Shown here: positions 9,116 to 17,474 of the stretch, in pieces
Numbering within the stretch: position 1 is the first letter of the stretch
How the letters are laid out: every line of letters starts with the position of its first letter
Assembly: GCF_900105175.1 (NCBI RefSeq)
Contig: NZ_LT629771.1
Span: forward strand, 3,915,501 to 3,979,500
DNA: 64,000 nucleotides
From: Jiangella sp. DSM 45060
GTDB taxonomy: Bacteria; Actinomycetota; Actinomycetes; Jiangellales; Jiangellaceae
Direction of reading: 5' to 3'
Translations under genes and position numbers: made by a program
Notes under the pieces: generated by a model
The model's input: only the letters and a program-made list of their open reading frames with translations
Database searches by the model: none
What the model was told of the DNA's origin: nothing

Positions 9116-9388
9116 TCAGCTCTCGTCGTCGGACGACGGGGAGTTGCGCCTGACGATCTCGGCGTACGGGTCCCAGCGATACGCGATCCAGGCCACGTAG
9201 CCGACGGAGCCGGCGGTCCACAGGATCCAGAAGAACAGCGAGGCCGGCATCACCCCGAGGATGATCGGCTCGTGCTCACCCTGGGGCCACGGCGCGACCA
9301 TCAGGCCGGCCAGGACGAGGCCGACGACCACCGCGACGACACGGCGACGTCGGGTGCCGGGGCCGGTCGGCTGGAGATCCTCACTCAC
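9116..9388 (-). CDS. Small two-helix membrane protein (DUF3311-like)
   Basis: About 90 residues with two hydrophobic segments, at roughly residues 18-37 and 48-70, separated by a short polar loop, then a charged tail. Small proteins of this layout (DUF3311) often precede SSS-family symporter genes and are thought to be accessory subunits. The start is uncertain: GTG 9388 is preferred because GGAAGG lies about ten bases upstream, but an ATG at 9427 is also in frame. Its stop lies ten bases before the symporter start, so the two are in one operon. Confidence 0.65.
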   Translation of the reverse strand: MSEDLQPTGPGTRRRRVVAVVVGLVLAGLMVAPWPQGEHEPIILGVMPASLFFWILWTAGSVGYVAWIAYRWDPYAEIVRRNSPSSDDES

Positions 9389-9504
9389 AGTGCGTGGTCC
9401 TTCCGCGCGGGGGAACCTGCTGGTCATGTCGGCGGCGCTGACGTGTCCGGACACGGTCGCACGGGTCTGCGGCCAAGGCAATCCACATGATGTTTAACTC
9501 TCCC

Positions 9505-9519
9505 ATAGGCAGCGCTTAT
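9505..9519. promoter_or_regulatory. Candidate LysR-type operator, site 3
   Basis: ATAGG-CAGCG-CTTAT, nine of ten arm bases of the ATAAG-N5-CTTAT dyad. It lies upstream of the minus-strand operon of small membrane protein, symporter and SDR. Together with sites at 1699 and 5719 it ties this operon to the lysR gene at 4769-5707. Confidence 0.5.
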
Positions 9520-9569
9520 GTCTGGACCTGGGCCCCGTGGATGACACGCGCTCGTCACGTCGAGTCCCA

Positions 9570-9649
9570 GCCCACCGCGGGCGCCGCATGGGCGTCGCGC
9601 GGTGGGCCGTGGACGTGGGAGACACCCCAGCGCGTCAGGCCCTGACGCG
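9570..9649 (-). terminator. Hairpins at the end of the 20-kb operon
   Basis: Two GC-rich hairpins end the long minus-strand operon. One (9631-9649) spans the stop codon of the last sialidase gene with stem CGCGTCA/TGACGCG and loop GGCCC. The other (9570-9579 paired with 9598-9607) has a perfect ten-base stem GCCCACCGCG. There is no run of T after either, as is common in actinobacteria. They separate this operon from the symporter operon downstream. Confidence 0.5.
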
Positions 9650-11563
9650 GTCCAGCGGGAGGTGGAGGACGGGCTGCGCGCCGGACGGCGGGTCGCCGGC
9701 GGCGAGCTCCGCGATCTGGGCGGCGCTGAGCTCCTGGTCGAACATCCAGACGTCGTCGACCGCGCCGTCGAGCGGGTTGTTGATGCCGTCGACCCGGGCG
9801 CCGACGCGGATGCCGGTGAGGGCGCCGGCCGACACCGAGCCCGCGACCGGCGCCGACGTCCCGAGCGGCTCGCCGTCGACGTAGAGCGTCACGGCGTCGT
9901 CGCCGCGGGTGAGGGCCACGTGGTGCCAGGCGCCGTCGGCGTAGTCGCCGGCCGCCGCCACGAACCTGTTCTCCGCGCCGGTGTTGACGTGGCCGCGGAT
10001 GCGTCCCTGCGCCGGCTCCAGCCGGATCCACCACTTCGGGTCGACGTCGCGGTTGGAGTACGCCCACAGGATGGTCTGCAGCTCCGTGCCGTCGCTGCGG
10101 AACCAGGCCGCGGCCGTGAACGGGCCGTCGCCGAACTCGAGCGCGGGATCGGCCGGGGTCTCGACGTAGTCGCCGGCGAGCTCCAGGGCGGAGCCGACGA
10201 CGCCGCCGACGCGCCGCGGCGTCCCGCTGACGACGGCGTCGAGCCCGTGGCCGGACGCGTCGGGCGTGGTGCTGGGCGGCGGCGACGGCGCGTCCAGGGT
10301 CGGCACGATCACCCGGGCGAAGCTGATGCGCTGGTGGTATGTCAGCGTCGCGCCCTCGCCCAGCCGGTCGCCGTTCTCGTAGATCACGCCGAGCCGGCGG
10401 GCGTTCCCGTGGCCGTCGATCTGGACCAGGTCGGAGTAGCCGGCCGGGCCCTCGTAGACCACCGGGCCGCGCTCCCAGCTGCCGGCGTCGTCGTCGCTGG
10501 TCCACAGCGTCAGGTTCTCGCGCGCCGTCCGGTGCCCGGGCGCGGCGAACACGAGCCGCTCGCGCCGGTCGGCGTCGCGCGACAAACCCAGGATCGAGCC
10601 CTGGACGACCGGCGCCACGAGGTCGGTGATCTCCTGGTACGGCGTGTCGAACGACGCGCCGCCGTCGCTGCTGACGGTGCCGGCGCGGGCGCCGACACTG
10701 GTGCCGTTCTGGTCGCGCGCGTTGAAGTACAGCGTGCCGTCGCTCAGCTCCACGACGGTGTTCTCGTTCGGGTTCACCACGCCCTCCGGTGTGGTGTCCA
10801 CGCCGCCGAGATGCCAGGTGGCGCCGCCGTCGTCGCTGTACAGCGAGTGGGCGCCGAACAGCCGGTCGTCGGTGCACGCGATGCCCGAGCCGGGCGGTGG
10901 CGCGGCCGAGTGGTTGCCGGGGACGACCAGCCGGCCGGCGTGCTCGCCCTGGGTGATCTGGATCCCGTGCCCGGGTCCGCCGACGAAGTGCCGCCAGTCG
11001 GCCGGTTTGACGTCGGCGGTGATCTCCACCGGGTCGGACCAGGTGGCGCCGTGGTCGTCGCTGTACAGGACGAACGAGCGACGGGTCTGCTCGGCGTCCG
11101 CGCGGCCGCAGCGGATGTCGTCGCCGGAGACGTCGCCGCCGGTCCGGGTGACGTTCAGGACGATGCGCCCGGTGCGCTCGTCGACGATGGGAACCGGGTT
11201 GCCGAACTTGTCCGACCCGGCGTCGGCGACCACCTGCAGCGGCCCCCAGGTGCGGCCGCCGTCGGTGGAGCGCTTGAGGACCAGGTCGATGTTGCCGTCG
11301 TCGCCCGGGCTGTCGACCCGGCCCTCGGCGAAGGCCAGCAGGGTGCCGTCCTGCGCCTGGGCGACGGCCGGGATGCGGAAGGTGTGGTAGCCGTCCTGGC
11401 CGCGGCTGAAGACGGTGCTCTGCTCGATCGCCCGCCCGGGTGGGGCGCCGGCCGCCGATGGGGACCAGCCCGCGCCGGCCGGTCCGGGCACGCCTGCCAG
11501 GGCCAGACCGGCCAGGCCGGTCGCGGCGAGCAGGCGGGTGGTGCGACTTTTCGTGGTCGACAT
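9635..11563 (-). CDS. Secreted exo-alpha-sialidase (GH33-like) with LamG domain
   Basis: A 642-residue secreted protein: signal peptide (about residues 1-31, ending in AGAG), a six-bladed sialidase propeller (about 45-410), then a concanavalin-like LamG carbohydrate-binding domain (about 440-630). Sialidase signs are FRIPAV, carrying the first Arg of the carboxylate-binding triad, the DLVLKRS strand, Asp boxes RSTDGGRTWG, YSDDHGATWS and YSDDGGATWH, and a late GVIYENGD with the Tyr/Glu region. It would release terminal sialic acid or a related ulosonic acid outside the cell. It is the last gene of the operon, 34 bases after the DUF6351 gene. It differs clearly from the duplicated sialidases upstream. 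Substrate specificity is inferred. Confidence 0.88.
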   Translation of the reverse strand: MSTTKSRTTRLLAATGLAGLALAGVPGPAGAGWSPSAAGAPPGRAIEQSTVFSRGQDGYHTFRIPAVAQAQDGTLLAFAEGRVDSPGDDGNIDLVLKRSTDGGRTWGPLQVVADAGSDKFGNPVPIVDERTGRIVLNVTRTGGDVSGDDIRCGRADAEQTRRSFVLYSDDHGATWSDPVEITADVKPADWRHFVGGPGHGIQITQGEHAGRLVVPGNHSAAPPPGSGIACTDDRLFGAHSLYSDDGGATWHLGGVDTTPEGVVNPNENTVVELSDGTLYFNARDQNGTSVGARAGTVSSDGGASFDTPYQEITDLVAPVVQGSILGLSRDADRRERLVFAAPGHRTARENLTLWTSDDDAGSWERGPVVYEGPAGYSDLVQIDGHGNARRLGVIYENGDRLGEGATLTYHQRISFARVIVPTLDAPSPPPSTTPDASGHGLDAVVSGTPRRVGGVVGSALELAGDYVETPADPALEFGDGPFTAAAWFRSDGTELQTILWAYSNRDVDPKWWIRLEPAQGRIRGHVNTGAENRFVAAAGDYADGAWHHVALTRGDDAVTLYVDGEPLGTSAPVAGSVSAGALTGIRVGARVDGINNPLDGAVDDVWMFDQELSAAQIAELAAGDPPSGAQPVLHLPLDRVRA

Positions 11564-11597
11564 CGTGCTCCTTCCTCTCGAGGGGTGGGGCAGTGCG

Positions 11598-13730
11598 TCA
11601 GAACGTCTGCCAGGTGCCGCGCGGCGGCCGCTGGCCGGCGCCGGGCCGCGACCAGTCGCAGACGCCGGACGGGAAGATCTCGAGCAGCCGGGCGTACTCG
11701 GCCGGGGTGAAGTCGACGGTGTAGTCGCTCCGGTCGACGTCCTTGCGCCGGCACGCCACGACGTCGTCGGTGAGCGGCGCGCCGGCCACCAGCCGCGGGG
11801 TGGAGTAGGCGGGGTACAGCTCGCCGCACACGCCGGCGTTGTCCGGCGTGATCGGCTGGACGATCCGCCGCGGCTCGGCGTCGCGGCTCCAGCAGGCGTC
11901 GGTCAGCCCGGCCGGTTTGGCCCGGACCACCCGCCCGTGCGTGGGCGCCGCCTCGTCGCCGGCCAGCGCGGTCAGCCACTGGTCCATGGTGGTCAGCGCG
12001 TACCGGAGGGCCGGGCTGGTCAGGCTGAACCCTCCGTACCGGCTGTCCTCGACCAGGAGGACCTGGTTGTCCGCGTCGCCGTTCGCCGCCTCCAGCCGCG
12101 CCCGGGTGGCGAACCCGTGCGTCGCCATGTGGATGTCGCCGTTCGCGGCGTCCTCGGAGTACGCGCGGTAGTCGATGATCGGCGTCGTGGCCAGGCCCAG
12201 CCCACTGGACAGGATGCGTCCGCTGTCGTACGCGGCGCGCGTGGCGATCGGGTCGGCCACCGTGCGCCCCGTGGTCGGCCGGGCGTCCGCGTCCAGCCCG
12301 CCGATGCCCTCGTTGAGGTCGAGGAACTGCTCGGCGCTGATCGCGCCGGACTCGAGCGCGGCCAGGCCGTACTGCACACCCACGTTGTCCAGCGGCCGCC
12401 GGGCGAACCCGGTGACCGGGTCGCGTCCGTACACGTTGACGGTGTGGTCGTAGACGTCCCCGCGTGCGCCGCCGGGGTTGGTCAGCGCGTCGTAGCGCAG
12501 CTGCGCCGGCAGCTCCGCGGGGAACTCGGCGGCCGGGTCGAGCCGGTTCGCGCCGGCGCTGAGGTTGCCGATGCTCTGCCAGCGCAGGAAGCCGGCGATC
12601 TGCCGCTGCTGCTCCTGGCTGAACTCGCCGGGGGCGACGTCGGTGAAGTAGTGCTCGAGCAGCCGGGCGTCGAACAGGGTGAGGTTGGTCGCCGACGCGA
12701 CGTCGGGAAAGCTGCGCCCGACCACGATGCCGTCGAGCAGACCCGGATAGTTGTCGGCGATCTGATGGCTCTGGTAAGCGCCGCCCGACGAGCCCCAGCC
12801 GATGGTGAACAGCGGCTCGCCGTACCGTTCGACGAAGCGCTCCTTCACCATCATCATCGTCTCGGCCGCCAGCAGGTCGTTGCAGTTGTTGCCGAAGACG
12901 TTCAGCGACGCCGACGCGACTGCGTAGCCGCGGCCCAGCATCCGCGGGTCCAGCACGCCGCCGGTGTCCGTGCCCTGGGTGTACCAGCCGCGCCGGCAGC
13001 CGCCACCGAAGGTGTAGATCAGCCGGTCGTTCCAGCCGGGGCCGCGGCGGTCGAAGGCGGGATCCGGTGTGGCCGGGTCGTGCAGCATGGCGATCTGGTA
13101 GATCGCCCGGTTGAGCGTGCCGGTCTCGATCCGGATCAGGAACGGCACGGTCTCGCCGGTGAGGGTGGTCGTCCAGGCGAGGTCGGCGGGCCGCGCGGAC
13201 GGGTCCGGCAGCGGCTTCGTCTGCCCGCCGGTCGTCCGGTACGCGTAGTCGACCCGCGTGGCGGCCGAGCAGTCGTCGTCGAGCGGCGCACCCAGCGTGC
13301 CGCCGCCGACCAGCCGGAACAGGTCGGTCGTACAGGCGAACGGCGTCTGCTGCGGGCCGCTGATCACCGGTCCGGTGGCCGGGTGGTTCGTCATGTCGAG
13401 GCGGTCGCGCTGCCGCCCGGCGGTGGCGACGAGGTGGTTGCGGCCCGGCCGCAGCCCGTCGACCAGGCCGGTGAGGGTGTGCGTGGCGGTGTCGGGCCGG
13501 AACGCGCCGGTGACGTCGGCGCCGTCGAGGGTGAGCCGCACCTCGTCCAGCGGCGTGTCGCCCGGTACCTCGGCGGCGACCAGCACGTCGCCTCCCGTGA
13601 CGACCTCGGCCCGGGCCGACAGCGGCACGAGCCGCAACCCGCCGGAACCGGCGGCCACCGGCGGCGCCGAGAGCACCGACGCGAGCGCCGCGACGGCACA
13701 CGCGGCGGCCAGGATGGGGCGAGAACTCAT
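11598..13730 (-). CDS. Secreted DUF6351 protein, putative alpha/beta hydrolase
   Basis: A 710-residue protein with a signal peptide (hydrophobic stretch at about residues 6-22, start ATG 13730 with GGAGG seven bases before it). The text matches my memory of DUF6351 proteins, which have no assigned reaction. A GWGSSGGAYQSHQIA segment has the GxSxG nucleophile elbow of alpha/beta hydrolases, and paired cysteines (for example FACTTDL, GGGCRRGW, NNCND, DACW, VACRR, GVCDW) suggest an exported, disulfide-bonded enzyme similar in style to tannases and feruloyl esterases. The ATG overlaps the stop of the GH106-like gene (ATGA). It may remove ester groups from the glycan; this is inferred from context. 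Confidence 0.75.
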   Translation of the reverse strand: MSSRPILAAACAVAALASVLSAPPVAAGSGGLRLVPLSARAEVVTGGDVLVAAEVPGDTPLDEVRLTLDGADVTGAFRPDTATHTLTGLVDGLRPGRNHLVATAGRQRDRLDMTNHPATGPVISGPQQTPFACTTDLFRLVGGGTLGAPLDDDCSAATRVDYAYRTTGGQTKPLPDPSARPADLAWTTTLTGETVPFLIRIETGTLNRAIYQIAMLHDPATPDPAFDRRGPGWNDRLIYTFGGGCRRGWYTQGTDTGGVLDPRMLGRGYAVASASLNVFGNNCNDLLAAETMMMVKERFVERYGEPLFTIGWGSSGGAYQSHQIADNYPGLLDGIVVGRSFPDVASATNLTLFDARLLEHYFTDVAPGEFSQEQQRQIAGFLRWQSIGNLSAGANRLDPAAEFPAELPAQLRYDALTNPGGARGDVYDHTVNVYGRDPVTGFARRPLDNVGVQYGLAALESGAISAEQFLDLNEGIGGLDADARPTTGRTVADPIATRAAYDSGRILSSGLGLATTPIIDYRAYSEDAANGDIHMATHGFATRARLEAANGDADNQVLLVEDSRYGGFSLTSPALRYALTTMDQWLTALAGDEAAPTHGRVVRAKPAGLTDACWSRDAEPRRIVQPITPDNAGVCGELYPAYSTPRLVAGAPLTDDVVACRRKDVDRSDYTVDFTPAEYARLLEIFPSGVCDWSRPGAGQRPPRGTWQTF

Positions 13731-16700
13731 CGTGGGCCTCCGGATTCCGCGTGGACGGAGAACTCGGCCAGCTGGGTGTTGAGACCCGGCTGGCTCGGAT
13801 ACCACCCCTGGGTGATGTGCAGCCGCACATGACGCGCCCGCGTCGCCGGGAAGATCGTGACGTTGAGGTCGCTGGACCTCGGCGCGTCCACCACCGACGC
13901 CACGGTCGTCCACTGCTCACCGTCCAGTGACGTCTGCACGTCGTACGTGCGTGGCGCCCAGTTGCCCCGTCCGCTCGTCCCCACCGACCCCACCGCCGTG
14001 GGGAGCCCGAGGTCGACGGCGACGACCTGGGGCCGCTCGGCGGTGGGCGCCTCCCCCGGCGTCTGGCCGTTCGACGCCCAGAACGTCGACGTCTGCCCGT
14101 CGGTCAGGAACGACGGCGGACGCTGGTACTGGTAGCTCGATGCCCACACGCGCGGGTACGGGCTGCCGGTCGTGTTGAGCGCCAGGTTGCCGGAGTGCCG
14201 CAGGACGACGTGTGCCTGGCCGCGCGCCCCGTTCGAGGCCGCGACGTCGACCACGAGGCCGGACGAACCGGTCTCGTTCGCGCCGTGCAGGGTCACCGTG
14301 GTCGTCGCCGCCGCCCCGCCCGGAACCTGCAGCCGCCGTCGCTCCGGTGCGGCGTCGACGCCGTCATCGGTAGTCACGTCGACCGACACCACCACCGGCC
14401 GCGGCGAGTGGTTGGCGATGCGCACGCGCGACCGGTTGACGCCGCCGGCCGCCAGCGGCAGCTCGCGTTCGAGCGCCTCGACGGTCAGGGTCGGCTGCGG
14501 CGCGTCGACCGGTGTCAGCCGCACCGGCCCGAACAGTCCGTAGTCCATCCGCGCCCGGCCGGCCGCGCCGGTGCCCGGCGCCGCCCGGACCGCGTTGAGC
14601 AGTGTCGACGCGACGCGCACCGTCATGGTGTTCTCGCCCGGGCGCAGGAGGTGGCCCACCTCGATGTGCCGGAGGTCCTGCGGGTCCAGCGGTGGCAGCT
14701 CGGTGTCGTTCAGGGTGACGGTCGCGGTGTCGACGACGGCGCCGAGGTCGAGCTGCGCGGTGCGGACGCCGTCCCACGAGTCGTCCAGGGTGAACGTGGA
14801 GGTGTAGGTCCCGGCGCCGGACACGTCGCCGAGGTCGACGTCGTACCCGTTCGCCGGGGTGACGGCGGACCACGGCGGCAGCGCACCGTGCTCGCCGGCG
14901 GTCAGCGCGGTGGCGGGGAGCTGTGCGCGGCCGGTGTCTCCCGGCAGCCCCGACTCGCCCCGGCTCCAGCTCTCGACCTGGAGCGTCCAGTCGTCCAGGA
15001 CCACCGGGCCGAGCCCGTCGTTGCGAGCGGCCACCGGGTCCGTGCCGCTGCCGGCCGGCGGGCGGAACGTGTCGTCGTCGCGCGTGGTCAGCGCGATGAC
15101 CCGGGCGTCGGCGGCTTCGAGAGCGACGTCGACCACCACGCCGTCCGCGGTCCGCCGGTAGTCGGTGAGCGGCGTGATCTCGCCGGTCCACGTGTCCAGC
15201 TCGTACGGCTGCCCGTCGCCGCTGAGCGTCACCTGCTGCTGTGTCGCCCAGGACCGCTGGTTGAACAGGTAGTAGTAGTCGACGTCCGGGTCGCTGCGGC
15301 GCACGCTCAGCACGTCGGCGGAGTCGGCGGCGGGTGCGGCGGCGGGCGTCACCCCGAGGCCGGCGAGCAGGTCCGGCACGGCGTCGAGGTCCGCGACCCG
15401 GTGCACGGCGGGCTGCTCGATCAGCTCGGCCAGGACGCGGCCCAGTTCGGCGTCCTGCGCCGCCGCGTCGTGGAAGCCCGGGGTCGACGCGGGCAGGTCG
15501 CCCACGACGACGACCGGCAGGCCGTCCCCGGCGAGGTCGAGCAGGCGGCGCGCGGTGTCGACCGCCATCGTCGTCTGGTTCGCGACGACGATGGCGCGGT
15601 GGCCGCCGGCGTCCGGGAACAGCCGCCCGTCCGCCACCCGCGCGGACGGCAGCCGCAGGTGGGCCGGGCTGAGGTACTCGTAGGTGTAGCCGTGCCGCGC
15701 CAGCGCCGAGTCGCTCTCCAGCAGGGCGTCCGGTCCGGTCAGCCGGGTGGCGGGCGAGCGCAGGCCGAAGTCCTGCAGGTACAGCGCCACGTCGAAGGAC
15801 GGCCGGCCCTGTCGCAGCACCAGCTGCAGCCGGCCCAGGTGGTCGTTGATCGCCCGGTAGCCGGCCCAGTTCGGCCCGCCCTTGGCGCCCCACGCCTCGG
15901 CGAACGAGGTGTTGCCGCCGTACGACATGCCCGGCCAGACGGCCTGCTGGTCCGTACCCTCCCCCTTCGTCAGGTAGGGGTAGCCGTGCCAGATCACCTG
16001 CGTCACGCCGCCCGCGTAGCCGCGGTAGACCGAGCGCAGGTTGCCCGGGTCCCGCCAGCCCCCGGCGGTCGACGCCCAGACGCTCTCCCGGGCCGCGCAG
16101 CACTCGCTGGACACCACGGGCGTGCCGTTGAGGTGCGCGCCGACGGACACCAGGCGGTACGCCTCGATGTTGTCGTAGAAGACCAGCGACTCCCCCTCGG
16201 GCACGTCGACGTGGGTCGCCGCCTCCGAGGTGTCGATGGGCCCGCCGTAGGGCTGGCTGCGCAGTGCCATGCTGCGCTCGTTCGCCCACTGCCGCAGCGG
16301 GTCGAGGCGGGCGTCGATGTAGAGGTCGTTCCACGTCTGCCGGTAGTCGGTGCGGATGCGCTCACCGCTGCCGTCGGCGAAGTCGAAGAACGCCGCCTCG
16401 GTCAGGCCGCTGGACCCCGCGCCGGCCAGCGCCGGGAGCACGGAGATCGGCGAGTAGCCGCGCCGCCGCTCCCATTCCCCGGCGAAGTCCCACGTCCACT
16501 TCTGGTTGTCGCCGAGCTCGAGCGAGTCCTCGAAGAGGTCGACCCGGCCGACGCCCTCGAGCGCCTCGCGCACCGCGGGCGTGAGGATGGACGAGTCGTA
16601 GAACTCCGCCGTGGCCTGCACCCCCTGCTCGCTGAGGTGGTCGAGGACGTAGTTCGGCTTGGTGGTCGTGAAGTTGTTGCGCGCCATGCCGTCGGCGGTC

Positions 16701-17461
16701 TGGACGAAGGCGATCAGCACATAGGTGTCGCCGGCGTCGCCCGGCACGTCGACCCTGAGCGTGCCGTCGTCGCCGACGCTGCCGGTGAGGTCGAGCACGC
16801 TGCCGCGATCCAGCAGCCGCGGCCCGGTGTCCTGCGTGTCGCAGGCCGGGTCGGCGCACCGGGCCAGCAGGGCGGCGACCAGCGTGCGGTCCGCGCCCGC
16901 CGGCGGCCGCGGCTCGAAGTCGTCCGGCAGGGCGCCGTCGTAGCGGGTGCCGCCGTCGAGGAACGCGTGCGCGAACACCAGCTGTTGCGCCGCACGCGGG
17001 TCGTTGACATCGGTGACCGTGGGGACGATCGCCGGCCACCGCGGGCTGATGGTGAAGTCCAGGGCCAGGTCCAGCTCGTCCGCGCGCTCGGCCATGGTCT
17101 GGACCTTCCGTGCCCACAGAGGCGAGCCCCAGCCGTACTCGGCGAGGAACCCGGGGTCGAACGCCCTGGGGCCGGTGGCGGTCGTCGTCTGAACCTCCGC
17201 GCCGCCGGCCCCGATCGCCTTGATGTCGGCCAGTTCGGCCGCCAGCTGCTCGTCGTCGGTGAAGGCCATCGGCATCCACCAGCGGTACTTCGGCCGCACC
17301 TGCGGCGGCGGGTCGGCGAACGTCTCGGCGGTCAGCGCCGGAGCGAGCTCGGCGGCGGAGGCCGGCGGGGCCGGCGGGGCCGCTTGTGTCGGGGGCCCGG
17401 CGGCCAGGACGCCGCCGATCAGCGTCGCCGCGATGGAGCTCACGGCCAAGGCTGTACGCAT
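13727..17461 (-). CDS. Secreted GH106-like alpha-L-rhamnosidase with discoidin domain
   Basis: A 1244-residue secreted enzyme. After the signal peptide comes the GH106-type opening (RPKYRWWMPMAF, then IKAIGAGGAEVQ), a (beta/alpha)8 catalytic region to about residue 750, beta-sandwich domains including a SusD-free galactose-binding-like fold near 830-960, and a C-terminal F5/8 type C domain (NLALNTTGS to the end). GH106 enzymes remove alpha-L-rhamnose. The catalytic Glu pair cannot be placed with confidence; DVPEGES and SSECCAARES are candidate regions. ATG 17461 is chosen because GAGGAGG lies eight bases before it. It is a paralogue of the protein at 41654-45409. The gene lies 13 bases after the sialidase gene and overlaps the DUF6351 start. 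Confidence 0.82.
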   Translation of the reverse strand: MRTALAVSSIAATLIGGVLAAGPPTQAAPPAPPASAAELAPALTAETFADPPPQVRPKYRWWMPMAFTDDEQLAAELADIKAIGAGGAEVQTTTATGPRAFDPGFLAEYGWGSPLWARKVQTMAERADELDLALDFTISPRWPAIVPTVTDVNDPRAAQQLVFAHAFLDGGTRYDGALPDDFEPRPPAGADRTLVAALLARCADPACDTQDTGPRLLDRGSVLDLTGSVGDDGTLRVDVPGDAGDTYVLIAFVQTADGMARNNFTTTKPNYVLDHLSEQGVQATAEFYDSSILTPAVREALEGVGRVDLFEDSLELGDNQKWTWDFAGEWERRRGYSPISVLPALAGAGSSGLTEAAFFDFADGSGERIRTDYRQTWNDLYIDARLDPLRQWANERSMALRSQPYGGPIDTSEAATHVDVPEGESLVFYDNIEAYRLVSVGAHLNGTPVVSSECCAARESVWASTAGGWRDPGNLRSVYRGYAGGVTQVIWHGYPYLTKGEGTDQQAVWPGMSYGGNTSFAEAWGAKGGPNWAGYRAINDHLGRLQLVLRQGRPSFDVALYLQDFGLRSPATRLTGPDALLESDSALARHGYTYEYLSPAHLRLPSARVADGRLFPDAGGHRAIVVANQTTMAVDTARRLLDLAGDGLPVVVVGDLPASTPGFHDAAAQDAELGRVLAELIEQPAVHRVADLDAVPDLLAGLGVTPAAAPAADSADVLSVRRSDPDVDYYYLFNQRSWATQQQVTLSGDGQPYELDTWTGEITPLTDYRRTADGVVVDVALEAADARVIALTTRDDDTFRPPAGSGTDPVAARNDGLGPVVLDDWTLQVESWSRGESGLPGDTGRAQLPATALTAGEHGALPPWSAVTPANGYDVDLGDVSGAGTYTSTFTLDDSWDGVRTAQLDLGAVVDTATVTLNDTELPPLDPQDLRHIEVGHLLRPGENTMTVRVASTLLNAVRAAPGTGAAGRARMDYGLFGPVRLTPVDAPQPTLTVEALERELPLAAGGVNRSRVRIANHSPRPVVVSVDVTTDDGVDAAPERRRLQVPGGAAATTTVTLHGANETGSSGLVVDVAASNGARGQAHVVLRHSGNLALNTTGSPYPRVWASSYQYQRPPSFLTDGQTSTFWASNGQTPGEAPTAERPQVVAVDLGLPTAVGSVGTSGRGNWAPRTYDVQTSLDGEQWTTVASVVDAPRSSDLNVTIFPATRARHVRLHITQGWYPSQPGLNTQLAEFSVHAESGGPR

Positions 17462-17474
17462 CGTGAGCACCTCC

